A stretch of 5,302 nucleotides of DNA from Desulfobacterales bacterium (GTDB taxonomy: Bacteria > Desulfobacterota > Desulfobacteria > Desulfobacterales > JAFDCJ01). Where the stretch lies: NCBI GenBank assembly GCA_029939875.1, contig JAOZSC010000218.1, positions 1 through 5,302 on the forward strand, given 5' to 3'. The position numbers and the translations under genes are program-made. The notes beneath the pieces are model-generated. The model searched no databases. It saw only the letters and a list, made by a program, of their open reading frames with translations, and was not told the origin of the DNA. Each line of letters begins with the position of its first letter. The first letter of the stretch is position 1. Of the stretch, positions 1-5,302 are shown in pieces.

Positions 1-340
1 TTTTGAGTTTCCAGAGCAGTTTTTCATCCAGGGCCAGACCGTTGGTGTTGATAATCGGCTTCCAACCCATGTCTTTTATCATGGAAACCAGTTCGATAAT
101 CTGGGGGTAAACCAGCGGATCTCCCCCGGCAATGCTCATGCAGTCGCTTTTTCGCAGCCGTTTAAAAACTTCCAGGTCGGCCCGGACTTCTTCCAGTGTT
201 TTGTGACCGGCGCGCGGGTCCCGGTAACAGCCTTCACATCTCAGGTTGCAGTCGGTGGTCGGTTCCAGCCAGGAAATACCGTTGTCGGCGTAATTCCACG
301 GAAGGCGATAATAATCCAAATGATTCAGTTCGGCAGGCAT
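1..340 (-). CDS. Radical SAM domain protein, N-terminal part (runs off the left edge)
   Basis: Only the first 113 codons are visible; the 3' part lies beyond position 1. The protein starts MPAELNHLDYYRLPW and carries the radical SAM [4Fe-4S] cluster motif CX3CX2C as CNLRCEGC, with cysteines at residues 31, 35 and 38. An AGGDPL stretch at residues 71-76 occupies the place of the GGE motif that contacts the SAM amino group, with Asp instead of Glu. NTNG at residues 98-101 matches the strand that usually follows in the barrel. The family uses SAM reduced by the cluster to make a 5'-deoxyadenosyl radical. The substrate cannot be assigned because any C-terminal or auxiliary-cluster domain is outside the window. 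The ATG start is supported by an AAGGA Shine-Dalgarno at 349-353 with an 8-nt spacer. It is transcribed divergently from the acyltransferase gene. The fold assignment is firm; the function is unknown. Confidence 0.9.
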   Translation of the reverse strand, partial: MPAELNHLDYYRLPWNYADNGISWLEPTTDCNLRCEGCYRDPRAGHKTLEEVRADLEVFKRLRKSDCMSIAGGDPLVYPQIIELVSMIKDMGWKPIINTNGLALDEKLLWKLK

Positions 341-363
341 ATTTCTTTTCCTTGTTTTTTTTT

Positions 364-392
364 GTTATAAATTACGATTACTATAGTCTAAA
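364..392 (-). promoter_or_regulatory. Candidate sigma70-type promoter for the radical SAM gene
   Basis: Read on the minus strand, TTTAGA (387-392, 4 of 6 matches to TTGACA) is followed after 17 bases by TATAAC (364-369, 5 of 6 matches to TATAAT). This would start transcription around 357, just upstream of the AAGGA ribosome binding site and the ATG at 340, giving a very short leader. The region is AT-rich, so chance matches are likely, and an overlapping alternative -10 (TATAGT, 380-385) exists. Confidence 0.35.
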
Positions 393-469
393 ACCAAAAC
401 TATATATATATCCATATTTTAATGAGATAGCAAGCAAGAAAACGACGATAGCGCGAAATGCCGCCACTG

Positions 470-485
470 ATTTGCGGTTGCAAAT
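470..485. repeat. Short inverted repeat, possible operator
   Basis: ATTTGC-GGTT-GCAAAT is a perfect 6-bp inverted repeat with a 4-base centre. It lies 7 bases upstream of a perfect TTGACA hexamer on the plus strand, where an activator or repressor could bind. No regulator family is recognised from this motif, and a 6-bp repeat can arise by chance. Confidence 0.3.
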
Positions 486-492
486 ACATGCG

Positions 493-519
493 TTGACAGT
501 GCCTTGGGTATTTGATAAA
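493..519 (+). promoter_or_regulatory. Candidate sigma70-type promoter for the acyltransferase gene
   Basis: A perfect -35 hexamer TTGACA (493-498) is followed by a weak -10 GATAAA (514-519, 4 of 6 matches to TATAAT) after a shorter than ideal 15-base spacer. Transcription would start around 526, leaving a leader of about 65 bases before the ATG at 592. The poor spacing makes this only a candidate. Confidence 0.35.
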
Positions 520-591
520 TAGCGCAGGCGCACCTGACAGTGCAAACCATTGTGGACAATCCTCACGAAACGACCACCCCGGGACCATAAA

Positions 592-1494
592 ATGCTGCGT
601 TCCTTTATCGCCCATATTCCCCACCACCATATTGTGAAGGTGGGCAGACTGCTGGGAATTCTGATGTATTCTCTGGATGTCCCCCATCGGCGGCTGGTCA
701 GACGCAACCTGCAATTTTGCTATCCCGATTGGTCCCGGGCTCGAATCAGCAAGCTGAGCAAAGAAATTTTCAAAAATGCCGGGATCACTTTCCTTGAAAT
801 CTGGCAGGCGGCGTTTTTTTCCCGTGAAGACCTGCTGGGTATGGTGAAAAAAGTAAAGGGAATGGAGCATGCCGTCAACGCTTTAAAAAAAAACCGGGGG
901 GCTATCATGATTGGCGTCCACATGGCCAACTGGGAGCTTGCATTTGTATTTGGAGGGTGCTATTTCGGGAAACCTGTAACCGGGGTAGCCCGGCACATCC
1001 GCTTTGGCTGGCTGGATCGCTGGTTTTACCGGTTGCGGACCCGTTTCGGCAACCGGATTCTTTTTAAAAAAGATGCTCTGCCCAAGATGAGAAAGGTTCT
1101 TCGCAGGGGCGAGATGCTTGCATTGACCCTCGACCAGAGCCGGCACAAGCAGGCCATTGAGATTACCTTCTTCGGCCACAAGGCCACCGCCACCCCGGCT
1201 GCCGCCCTGCTGGCGATGCGCTGCAAAAGCCCGGTGTTGCCGAGTTTTTGCCTGCGAGACGCCGACGGCCGGCTGTCCATCGAAGTGGCGCCTGCGCTCA
1301 AACTGCAGCGCTCCGGAGACCTGCGGGCCGATCTACAGGTAAACACCCAGAAAATGATCGATGTGATGGAGGAGCAGATTCGCAGGCATCCCCAGCACTG
1401 GATCTGGTTTCAAAGACCCTGGAAGAAAACCCACCCGGAGCTGTATCCGCGATGGACAGCCCGGCGTCTTAAAAAAAAGAAACGCCGGAGTTAA
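592..1494 (+). CDS. LpxL/HtrB-family lysophospholipid or lipid A acyltransferase
   Basis: This is a 300-residue protein of the lipid A biosynthesis acyltransferase family (Lip_A_acyltrans), the usual length for the family. Such enzymes sit on the inner face of the cytoplasmic membrane and transfer an acyl chain onto lipid A precursors or related lipids. The catalytic HX4E motif is HMANWE at residues 110-115. Other hallmarks are the NLQFCYP region (39-45), ALTLDQ (177-182), the FFGHKATATPAAALLAMR block from about 193 to 210, and HPQHWIWFQRPWK (266-278), where a Gln replaces the His often seen in WxHxRWK. The tail RRLKKKKRRS is very basic. The ATG at 592 is chosen because family similarity begins there and GGA lies 7 bases upstream. 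An in-frame TTG at 550 would add 14 residues but has no ribosome binding site. The gene has long homopolymer runs (T7, A9, G6, A8). It converges on wtpC with a 35-base gap. The exact acyl acceptor is unknown. Confidence 0.9.
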   Translation: MLRSFIAHIPHHHIVKVGRLLGILMYSLDVPHRRLVRRNLQFCYPDWSRARISKLSKEIFKNAGITFLEIWQAAFFSREDLLGMVKKVKGMEHAVNALKKNRGAIMIGVHMANWELAFVFGGCYFGKPVTGVARHIRFGWLDRWFYRLRTRFGNRILFKKDALPKMRKVLRRGEMLALTLDQSRHKQAIEITFFGHKATATPAAALLAMRCKSPVLPSFCLRDADGRLSIEVAPALKLQRSGDLRADLQVNTQKMIDVMEEQIRRHPQHWIWFQRPWKKTHPELYPRWTARRLKKKKRRS

Positions 1495-1504
1495 ACAATC
1501 CGCG
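1470..1504 (-). terminator. Probable intrinsic terminator of the wtp operon, inside the convergent gene's 3' end
   Basis: On the minus strand, downstream of the wtpC stop, CGCGGA (1504-1499) can pair with TCCGGCG (1489-1483) with one bulged G across a 9-base loop. The stem is followed directly by a T-rich tract, TTTCTTTTTTTT (1482-1471). The stem is short, so efficiency is uncertain. On the opposite strand the same bases encode the Lys-rich tail and stop codon of the acyltransferase. The plus-strand sequence after the stem is only weakly T-rich, so I do not claim that it is bidirectional. Confidence 0.45.
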
Positions 1505-1529
1505 GGTTCTTTAACTGTCTGGTCGTTCA

Positions 1530-2612
1530 TCACGCCGTTTCATCCCTTGCGACCCAGTGAATACCCTTTTTCGGCAACCCCACTTCAATCGAGTTGCCCG
1601 GCACCAGCTCAAACGGCAGTTGGGCGGCTTCCCGTCGCGAAAACGCGGTACGAAGGCTGGTGTTTTTTTCGCTGCCAAGGCGCACCTCAACGCTTGTGCT
1701 GGTTCGCACCACCGTTACGATTTTCATGGTTCCGCGCCACCAGTATTGCCCAGTCTCACCGCCATCGGGAAATTCAACGGCCCATCCCGGAATCGTTATA
1801 AAGATTTTGCCGTGCCCGGATGGCCACGGCGAAAGAATGTGCGGGTCCACCGCCCCAAGGCCTTCGAGAAAAAGTCTTTTTCCTTCTTCCACCCGTGCCG
1901 GGAGGAAATTTTCGATTCCCAGCAGTTGGGCCACAAACCGGCTGGCCGGATGTTTTGAGATTTCCTCCGGGGTTCCTTCCTGCAGGACGGCCCCGTCTTT
2001 CATCATGGTCAGGCGATCTGCCAGCAGAAAGGCCTCGTTCAAGTCATGGGTAATGTGCAAAATGGTAAGCCCGAGTTCATTGTGTATCCGTTTTAACTCC
2101 TTCTGGAGCCGATCCCGCGTGAGACGGTCCACTGCGCTTAAGGGTTCATCCAACAGCAGCATGAGGGGCTTTAAGACCAGCACCCGGGCCAGGGCCACCC
2201 GCTGGCGTTCACCGCCGGACAGGTGGGTGGGGGTGCGGTCCAGGATGTGGCCAACATCCAGAAAAGCGCTGATCTCATGGACGGCGTCACGCAGGCGCCT
2301 GCCGTGGTCACCTTGCAGACGCAATCCAAAGGCAATGTTGTTAAATACGTTGAGGTGCGGGAAAAGAGCATAATCCTGGTACACCACGCCCAGGTGGCGG
2401 GCTTCCGGCGCGACGGTGGTGACGTCGCGGCCGTCGAGAAAAATGCGTCCGTCATCAGGCCGGTGAAGGCCCGCGATGGTCTCTATAAGAACCGTTTTGC
2501 CGGTACCGGTGGGCCCCAGAAGGACCCGGTATTCCCCGGCACGCACATTCAGGTTCACCCGGCGCAGACGAAACCGGCCCAGTTTGAGGGATATGTCCTG
2601 GAGACGCAGCAC
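1530..2612 (-). CDS. wtpC: Tungstate/molybdate ABC transporter ATP-binding protein (WtpC/ModC-like)
   Basis: This 360-residue ATPase would energise oxyanion import through WtpB on the cytoplasmic side of the membrane. All ABC motifs are intact: Walker A GPTGTGKT (33-40), Q-loop Gln79, signature LSGGERQ (131-137), Walker B MLLLDEP (151-157), D-loop SAVD (159-162) and H-loop His189. Residues from about 235 to 355 form a C-terminal accessory domain in the position where ModC, CysA and PotA relatives carry a TOBE-type domain. I cannot confirm that fold by eye. It begins with GTG at 2612, one base after the wtpB stop. A strong AGGAG (2620-2624) with a 7-nt spacer fixes this start and lies inside the last codons of wtpB. 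It is the last gene of the operon. By sequence alone it could serve other anions; the substrate is inferred from the WtpA-type binding protein. Confidence 0.88.
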   Translation of the reverse strand: MLRLQDISLKLGRFRLRRVNLNVRAGEYRVLLGPTGTGKTVLIETIAGLHRPDDGRIFLDGRDVTTVAPEARHLGVVYQDYALFPHLNVFNNIAFGLRLQGDHGRRLRDAVHEISAFLDVGHILDRTPTHLSGGERQRVALARVLVLKPLMLLLDEPLSAVDRLTRDRLQKELKRIHNELGLTILHITHDLNEAFLLADRLTMMKDGAVLQEGTPEEISKHPASRFVAQLLGIENFLPARVEEGKRLFLEGLGAVDPHILSPWPSGHGKIFITIPGWAVEFPDGGETGQYWWRGTMKIVTVVRTSTSVEVRLGSEKNTSLRTAFSRREAAQLPFELVPGNSIEVGLPKKGIHWVARDETA

Positions 2613-2613
2613 G

Positions 2614-3387
2614 TCAGAGCTCCTGGTTTCGGCCGGCCAGCCAACGCAGGCTCGCGAAGATAATAAGACACAAAATGATTAACAGCACGGCCACGGGTTT
2701 GGCGTATTTGAGTCCGTACGCCTCGAATCGCTCCCAGACAAGGATCGGGGCGACCATGGGATGGTAGGTGAGAATCACCACGGCCCCGAATTCCGATATT
2801 CCCCTGGCCCACATCATGATGGCTCCCGAGAGAATGGGCCGCCAGGACAACGGGATGGTAACTCTGAAAAAAGTCTGCCAGGGGGAGGCCCCCAGGGTAC
2901 GGGCCACGCGTTCAAGTTTCGGGTCCACGGCCAGGATGCCGTCCCGGGCGGCATTTACCAGAAACGGCAGGGATACGTAGGCCATGGCAAGGCTGATCCC
3001 GACTTCGGTTCCCACAAATCCGATGCCCAGTTCACCGAACCACCGGCCCAGAAAAAATTTTTTGCCATAGACCATGAGCAGGGCGATACCCATGGCCGTA
3101 TGAGGAATCATCACCGGCAGATCCACCAGACCCTGGACCAGGCTTTTGGCCGGAAAATCCCACCGGGCCAGGACATAGGCCAGCGGGATGCCGAATACCG
3201 CGCAGACAAGCGTCGCCCAGAATGCCGCCCGCAGTGTCAGCAGGATGGAACCCGTCACTTCCCGGTCGCCCAAGGTGGAGCGCAGGATCTGCGGATCCGC
3301 TGTCAGGATCATATTGATCAGCGGGACGGTCACCAGGACGATAAATAACAGGGAGATACCCGTAAACAGGATACGAAAACTTTTCAT
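2614..3387 (-). CDS. wtpB: Tungstate/molybdate ABC transporter permease (WtpB/ModB-like)
   Basis: This 257-residue integral membrane protein forms the translocation channel, probably as a homodimer. Hydrophobic segments lie near residues 7-28, 48-73, 88-107, 125-145, 185-206 and 233-250. The cytoplasmic EAA loop that docks onto the ATPase is visible as ERVARTLGASPW (159-170) running into FRVTIPLS (174-181), with the invariant Gly166. RGISEFGAVVIL (195-206) matches the conserved EFGA segment of molybdate and tungstate permeases. The ATG at 3387 follows the wtpA stop by 7 bases and has no good Shine-Dalgarno nearby; the closest GGA lies about 15 bases upstream. Expression therefore probably depends on translational coupling to wtpA. 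The length is normal for the family, with no fused ATPase domain. Confidence 0.9.
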   Translation of the reverse strand: MKSFRILFTGISLLFIVLVTVPLINMILTADPQILRSTLGDREVTGSILLTLRAAFWATLVCAVFGIPLAYVLARWDFPAKSLVQGLVDLPVMIPHTAMGIALLMVYGKKFFLGRWFGELGIGFVGTEVGISLAMAYVSLPFLVNAARDGILAVDPKLERVARTLGASPWQTFFRVTIPLSWRPILSGAIMMWARGISEFGAVVILTYHPMVAPILVWERFEAYGLKYAKPVAVLLIILCLIIFASLRWLAGRNQEL

Positions 3388-3394
3388 AAAGCGG

Positions 3395-4381
3395 TTAGTT
3401 TCCAGCCAGATGTTTTAACGCCGACGGCAGCAGGTTCACCTTTCCACTGGCATGCGGCGGGTCGATGGGGGGCTGACCGTTTTGTTTCATGATTTTACGG
3501 CCCGCGGGACCTACCACGAATTGTACGAATGCCGCCGCGGTTTCAGGGTTGGGGGCGTTGCGGACTGCCGTGATGCCGTAAACCATGGGTTTGCCGGTTT
3601 TGGTGATAAATTGCCCCGGTTTTTTCCCCGATATTTTGATGCTTGCCTGCTTGTAAAACGCTGCATGCTCGGCGGATTTCAGGCTCACTTCTGCGGGCAG
3701 TGCCACGTATGGCATCCCGTGCTGCTGGGCTACCGAACGGTAAATAAACAGGTAATCCAACTCGCCGGCTTCCATCAGGGCGATCAGGTCGGTTTCCTTG
3801 GGGCGGACATTTTTCGGCGGGCAGTTTTGCTGCAGTTTTCGGTACAGTCCCGGCAGGTGATAATATTTTTCCGCCAGTTGCCACACCAACTGGCTGCGGT
3901 AGCCGCAGGGGTCGGCATTGGGATCGGAATGTCCGTAGGCAACGTCCTTGCGCAGCAGGATCTGCGGCCAGTTGTGACCATTGATCTGCCCGGCATAAGC
4001 CGAGTCCTCCCGGTACATGATCACCATCTCGTTGGTGGCAAAAGAGATGTTCCAGTCCGCGTAATCCGGGATCAGCAAATTGTCGATTACCGTGTAATCG
4101 GCCGAGGCCATCACGTCACATGGTTTTTTCAGATCCGTGATTTTCCGGGCGCAGGTGCGGGAACCGGCGGCTTCCCGGTATATGCGAACTTGCGGGTATT
4201 TTGCCGTAAAGGCCTTGCTGATCTGTTTGAAGGGGATTGCCAGCGATCCCGCATGAAAAATGACAAGATCGCCTGCGGGCTCTGCAGAACAGATGCCAGG
4301 CAGCCCAAACAGGCCCACCGCCATCAGCAAAAAAATCCATCGACAAACGGTTTTTCCAACGGCGTTTCTTTCAGTCATCAT
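3395..4381 (-). CDS. wtpA: Tungstate/molybdate-binding periplasmic protein WtpA
   Basis: This 328-residue binding protein captures tungstate or molybdate in the periplasm. A signal peptide covers about residues 1-33: basic start, hydrophobic core FLLMAVGLFGLPGI, likely signal peptidase I cleavage after CSA. The preceding PGIC is not a proper lipobox. Family motifs in order are FHAGSL (42-47), EAAGSRTCARKI (70-81), DVMASADYTVI (89-99), FATNEM (114-119), SDPNADPCGYRS (152-163), RPKETDLIALM (193-203) and IYRSVAQQH (213-221). By hand alignment to E. coli ModA, Ser46, Ser74, Cys159 and Tyr214 match oxyanion ligands. Asp157 and Glu196 match the extra carboxylates known in WtpA/archaeal ModA, which separates it from bacterial ModA and TupA. 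Two adjacent ATGs (4381, 4378) are possible; AAGGA (4387-4391) is 5 nt from the first and 8 nt from the second. The start overlaps the regulator gene by 11 bases. Confidence 0.93.
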   Translation of the reverse strand: MMTERNAVGKTVCRWIFLLMAVGLFGLPGICSAEPAGDLVIFHAGSLAIPFKQISKAFTAKYPQVRIYREAAGSRTCARKITDLKKPCDVMASADYTVIDNLLIPDYADWNISFATNEMVIMYREDSAYAGQINGHNWPQILLRKDVAYGHSDPNADPCGYRSQLVWQLAEKYYHLPGLYRKLQQNCPPKNVRPKETDLIALMEAGELDYLFIYRSVAQQHGMPYVALPAEVSLKSAEHAAFYKQASIKISGKKPGQFITKTGKPMVYGITAVRNAPNPETAAAFVQFVVGPAGRKIMKQNGQPPIDPPHASGKVNLLPSALKHLAGN

Positions 4382-5302
4382 TTGGTTCCTTTCTTTTTTC
4401 GGTGTCTGTTTCCTTCGGAAAGACCATCCGCGAAGAGATGCTCAGGTCATAACCATCCAGCTCGTCAGCTATTTTTTTAAAGGCCGGTTCATGCAGCAGT
4501 CCCATGAAACGTTGAACGCCCTGTTCAAAAAAATGTTCTTTGAGAACCAGCAGGTCGAATCGCTCCCAGCGCAGGGGGACGAAATCAAGATCGAGCAGCC
4601 CCGCCACGGCCCGGATGCAGGGGGCCGCATCCGCCCTTGCGGCCAGGACTTCGAGTCCCACATCCAGGTGCCGCTGAAATTGTCGTTCGTAGCCTTCGAT
4701 TTTCTGTCCTTCAATACCCGCTGCGCCCAGTTCGCGATCCAGCAGCAGTCGGGTCCCCGTGCCCGGGGGCCGGTTGACGATCCGGATGCCGGGTTTGCCC
4801 AGATCCGCAACGGTTTGGATCTGCTTGGGATTTCCCCTGGCCACGATAATTCCTTGCTCCCGTCGGCAGAAATTAACCACTGCCGGCAACTGGCCGAGTT
4901 CTTCGCGGGCAAAGCCAAAGTTGTATTCGCCGTTGTCTTCCTGGAGCAGGTGACTGGCGGCCACATGGCAGAGATTACGCCGCAGGGCACGGATGCCGCC
5001 CATGCTGCCCAGGTTGCCGAAAACCGCAATGTGATCGGGATGCAGGCGGTTAAACAGGGCGAGGGTACGCTCCAGGAGAATGTCGTTGCTGCCGCTGATG
5101 ATAACCAGCCCATGGTAGGGTGGCAGCGGGTCCCGTGCCTGGGGATAGTTGACGGTCTCGTTTTCCACCCATAGCTCCACCAGGTGCTTCGGAAAGGCCC
5201 ATTTGCCGGTCACCTTGGTTGCGGGCAGGCCCTTTTCAGCGATCAATGTGTAGACCATCTTCTCATTTACGCTGAGATAGCCGGCGACTTCCCGGGTGGT
5301 CA
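4371..5302 (-). CDS. Helix-turn-helix regulator fused to a PBP-like (ModA-related) sensor domain, 5' end cut by the right edge
   Basis: The visible part is 309 codons plus two bases of another. Residues 1-46 (numbered from the edge) form an excisionase/MerR-like helix-turn-helix: TTREVAGYLSVNEKMVYTL, then LPATKVTGKWAFP. Residues from about 62 to 290 are a PBP_like substrate-binding domain (PF12727 type) with no signal peptide, so it acts in the cytoplasm. Glycine/serine loops SGSND (69-73), GSMGG (98-102) and NRPPGTGTR (176-184) could hold an anion. LDFVPLRWERFDLLV (238-252) is a family hallmark. It probably senses tungstate or molybdate and controls the downstream wtpABC genes; ligand and direction of control are inference. 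The ATG at 5258 is not the start, because it would split the DNA-binding domain. The leading TG at the edge fits xTG, so the true start may be that codon or further out. The stop overlaps wtpA. Confidence 0.88.
   Translation of the reverse strand, partial: TTREVAGYLSVNEKMVYTLIAEKGLPATKVTGKWAFPKHLVELWVENETVNYPQARDPLPPYHGLVIISGSNDILLERTLALFNRLHPDHIAVFGNLGSMGGIRALRRNLCHVAASHLLQEDNGEYNFGFAREELGQLPAVVNFCRREQGIIVARGNPKQIQTVADLGKPGIRIVNRPPGTGTRLLLDRELGAAGIEGQKIEGYERQFQRHLDVGLEVLAARADAAPCIRAVAGLLDLDFVPLRWERFDLLVLKEHFFEQGVQRFMGLLHEPAFKKIADELDGYDLSISSRMVFPKETDTEKRKEPNDD

Larger units (their letters stand above)
341..591. other. AT-rich divergent intergenic region
   Basis: This 251-base stretch separates the minus-strand radical SAM gene from the plus-strand acyltransferase gene. 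The part from about 354 to 430 is strongly AT-rich, with a T9 run at 355-363 and a TATATATATA run at 401-410, unlike the GC-rich genes around it. It holds one promoter candidate for each direction and a short inverted repeat at 470-485. I see no convincing small gene here: reading frames that cross it lack plausible starts and resemble no family. I see no RNA gene fold. Confidence 0.7.

Noticed and set aside
401..410. TA dinucleotide run as a microsatellite or replication-origin element
   Set aside because: It is only five TA units in an AT-rich promoter region, with no DnaA-box cluster or iterons nearby.
196..522. Plus-strand frame crossing the radical SAM start and the intergenic region
   Set aside because: It is antisense to the radical SAM cysteine motif and then runs through AT-rich non-coding sequence. 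It has no family resemblance.
1594..2373. Plus-strand open frame (259 codons) opposite wtpC
   Set aside because: It is Ser/Arg-rich, as expected for a shadow of an ABC ATPase gene. All ABC motifs are on the minus strand.
1530..4381. Assignment of the transporter as sulfate (Cys), TupABC or classical ModABC
   Set aside because: The binding protein has the WtpA motifs SDPNADPCGYRS and RPKETDL, which ModA, TupA and sulfate-binding proteins lack. There is a single permease gene, not the CysT/CysW pair.
3452..4480. Long plus-strand open frame (342 codons) opposite wtpA
   Set aside because: It is antisense to a clear WtpA with full family motifs. Its translation has no recognisable domain and is rich in the His, Gln, Arg and Gly expected from the complement of a GC-rich gene.
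4260..5174. Long plus-strand open frame (304 codons) opposite the regulator gene
   Set aside because: It lies antisense to the helix-turn-helix/PBP-like gene, crosses the wtpA boundary and resembles no family.
4371..5258. ATG at 5258 as the start of the regulator
   Set aside because: In-frame codons upstream to the window edge encode TTREVAGYLSVNEK, the first helices of the helix-turn-helix, so translation must begin further out.
1..5302. CRISPR arrays, tRNA or rRNA genes, insertion sequences, riboswitches
   Set aside because: I saw no repeated spaced units, no cloverleaf or rRNA signature, no transposase motifs and no leader long enough for a known riboswitch. The likeliest site for a molybdenum/tungsten cofactor riboswitch, the operon leader, is outside the window.

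Overview
The window reads as ordinary chromosomal DNA from a Gram-negative, probably anaerobic bacterium. A sulfate-reducer-like Desulfobacterota member is my best guess. The reasons are a lipid-A-type acyltransferase (which implies an outer membrane), a Wtp-type tungstate/molybdate importer, and a radical SAM protein. The taxonomic placement is inference; no rRNA or other marker gene is present.

Layout. Positions 1-340 (minus strand) hold the N-terminal part of a radical SAM protein that runs off the left edge. Positions 341-591 are an AT-rich divergent intergenic region with a promoter candidate on each strand and a small inverted repeat. Positions 592-1494 (plus strand) encode an LpxL/HtrB-family acyltransferase. 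The rest, from 1530 to the right edge, is one compact minus-strand operon read right to left: a helix-turn-helix regulator fused to a periplasmic-binding-protein-like sensor domain (cut by the right edge), then wtpA (binding protein), wtpB (permease) and wtpC (ATPase). The junctions are an 11-nt overlap, a 7-nt gap and a 1-nt gap, so the four genes are almost certainly co-transcribed. The operon promoter lies outside the window. A probable intrinsic terminator for the operon sits inside the 3' end of the convergent acyltransferase gene.

How the genes work together. WtpA would capture tungstate or molybdate in the periplasm, WtpB would form the membrane channel and WtpC would power import. The metal would feed molybdopterin-type enzymes such as formate dehydrogenases or aldehyde oxidoreductases, none of which are in the window. 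The regulator carries a domain of the same fold class as the binding protein, so it probably reads the cytoplasmic oxyanion level and controls its own operon. The radical SAM protein and the acyltransferase are divergently transcribed and may share regulation, but their substrates cannot be read from the sequence.

The most interesting item is the regulator-transporter unit: a one-component sensor whose ligand domain resembles the transporter's own binding protein. No entirely new system is evident.
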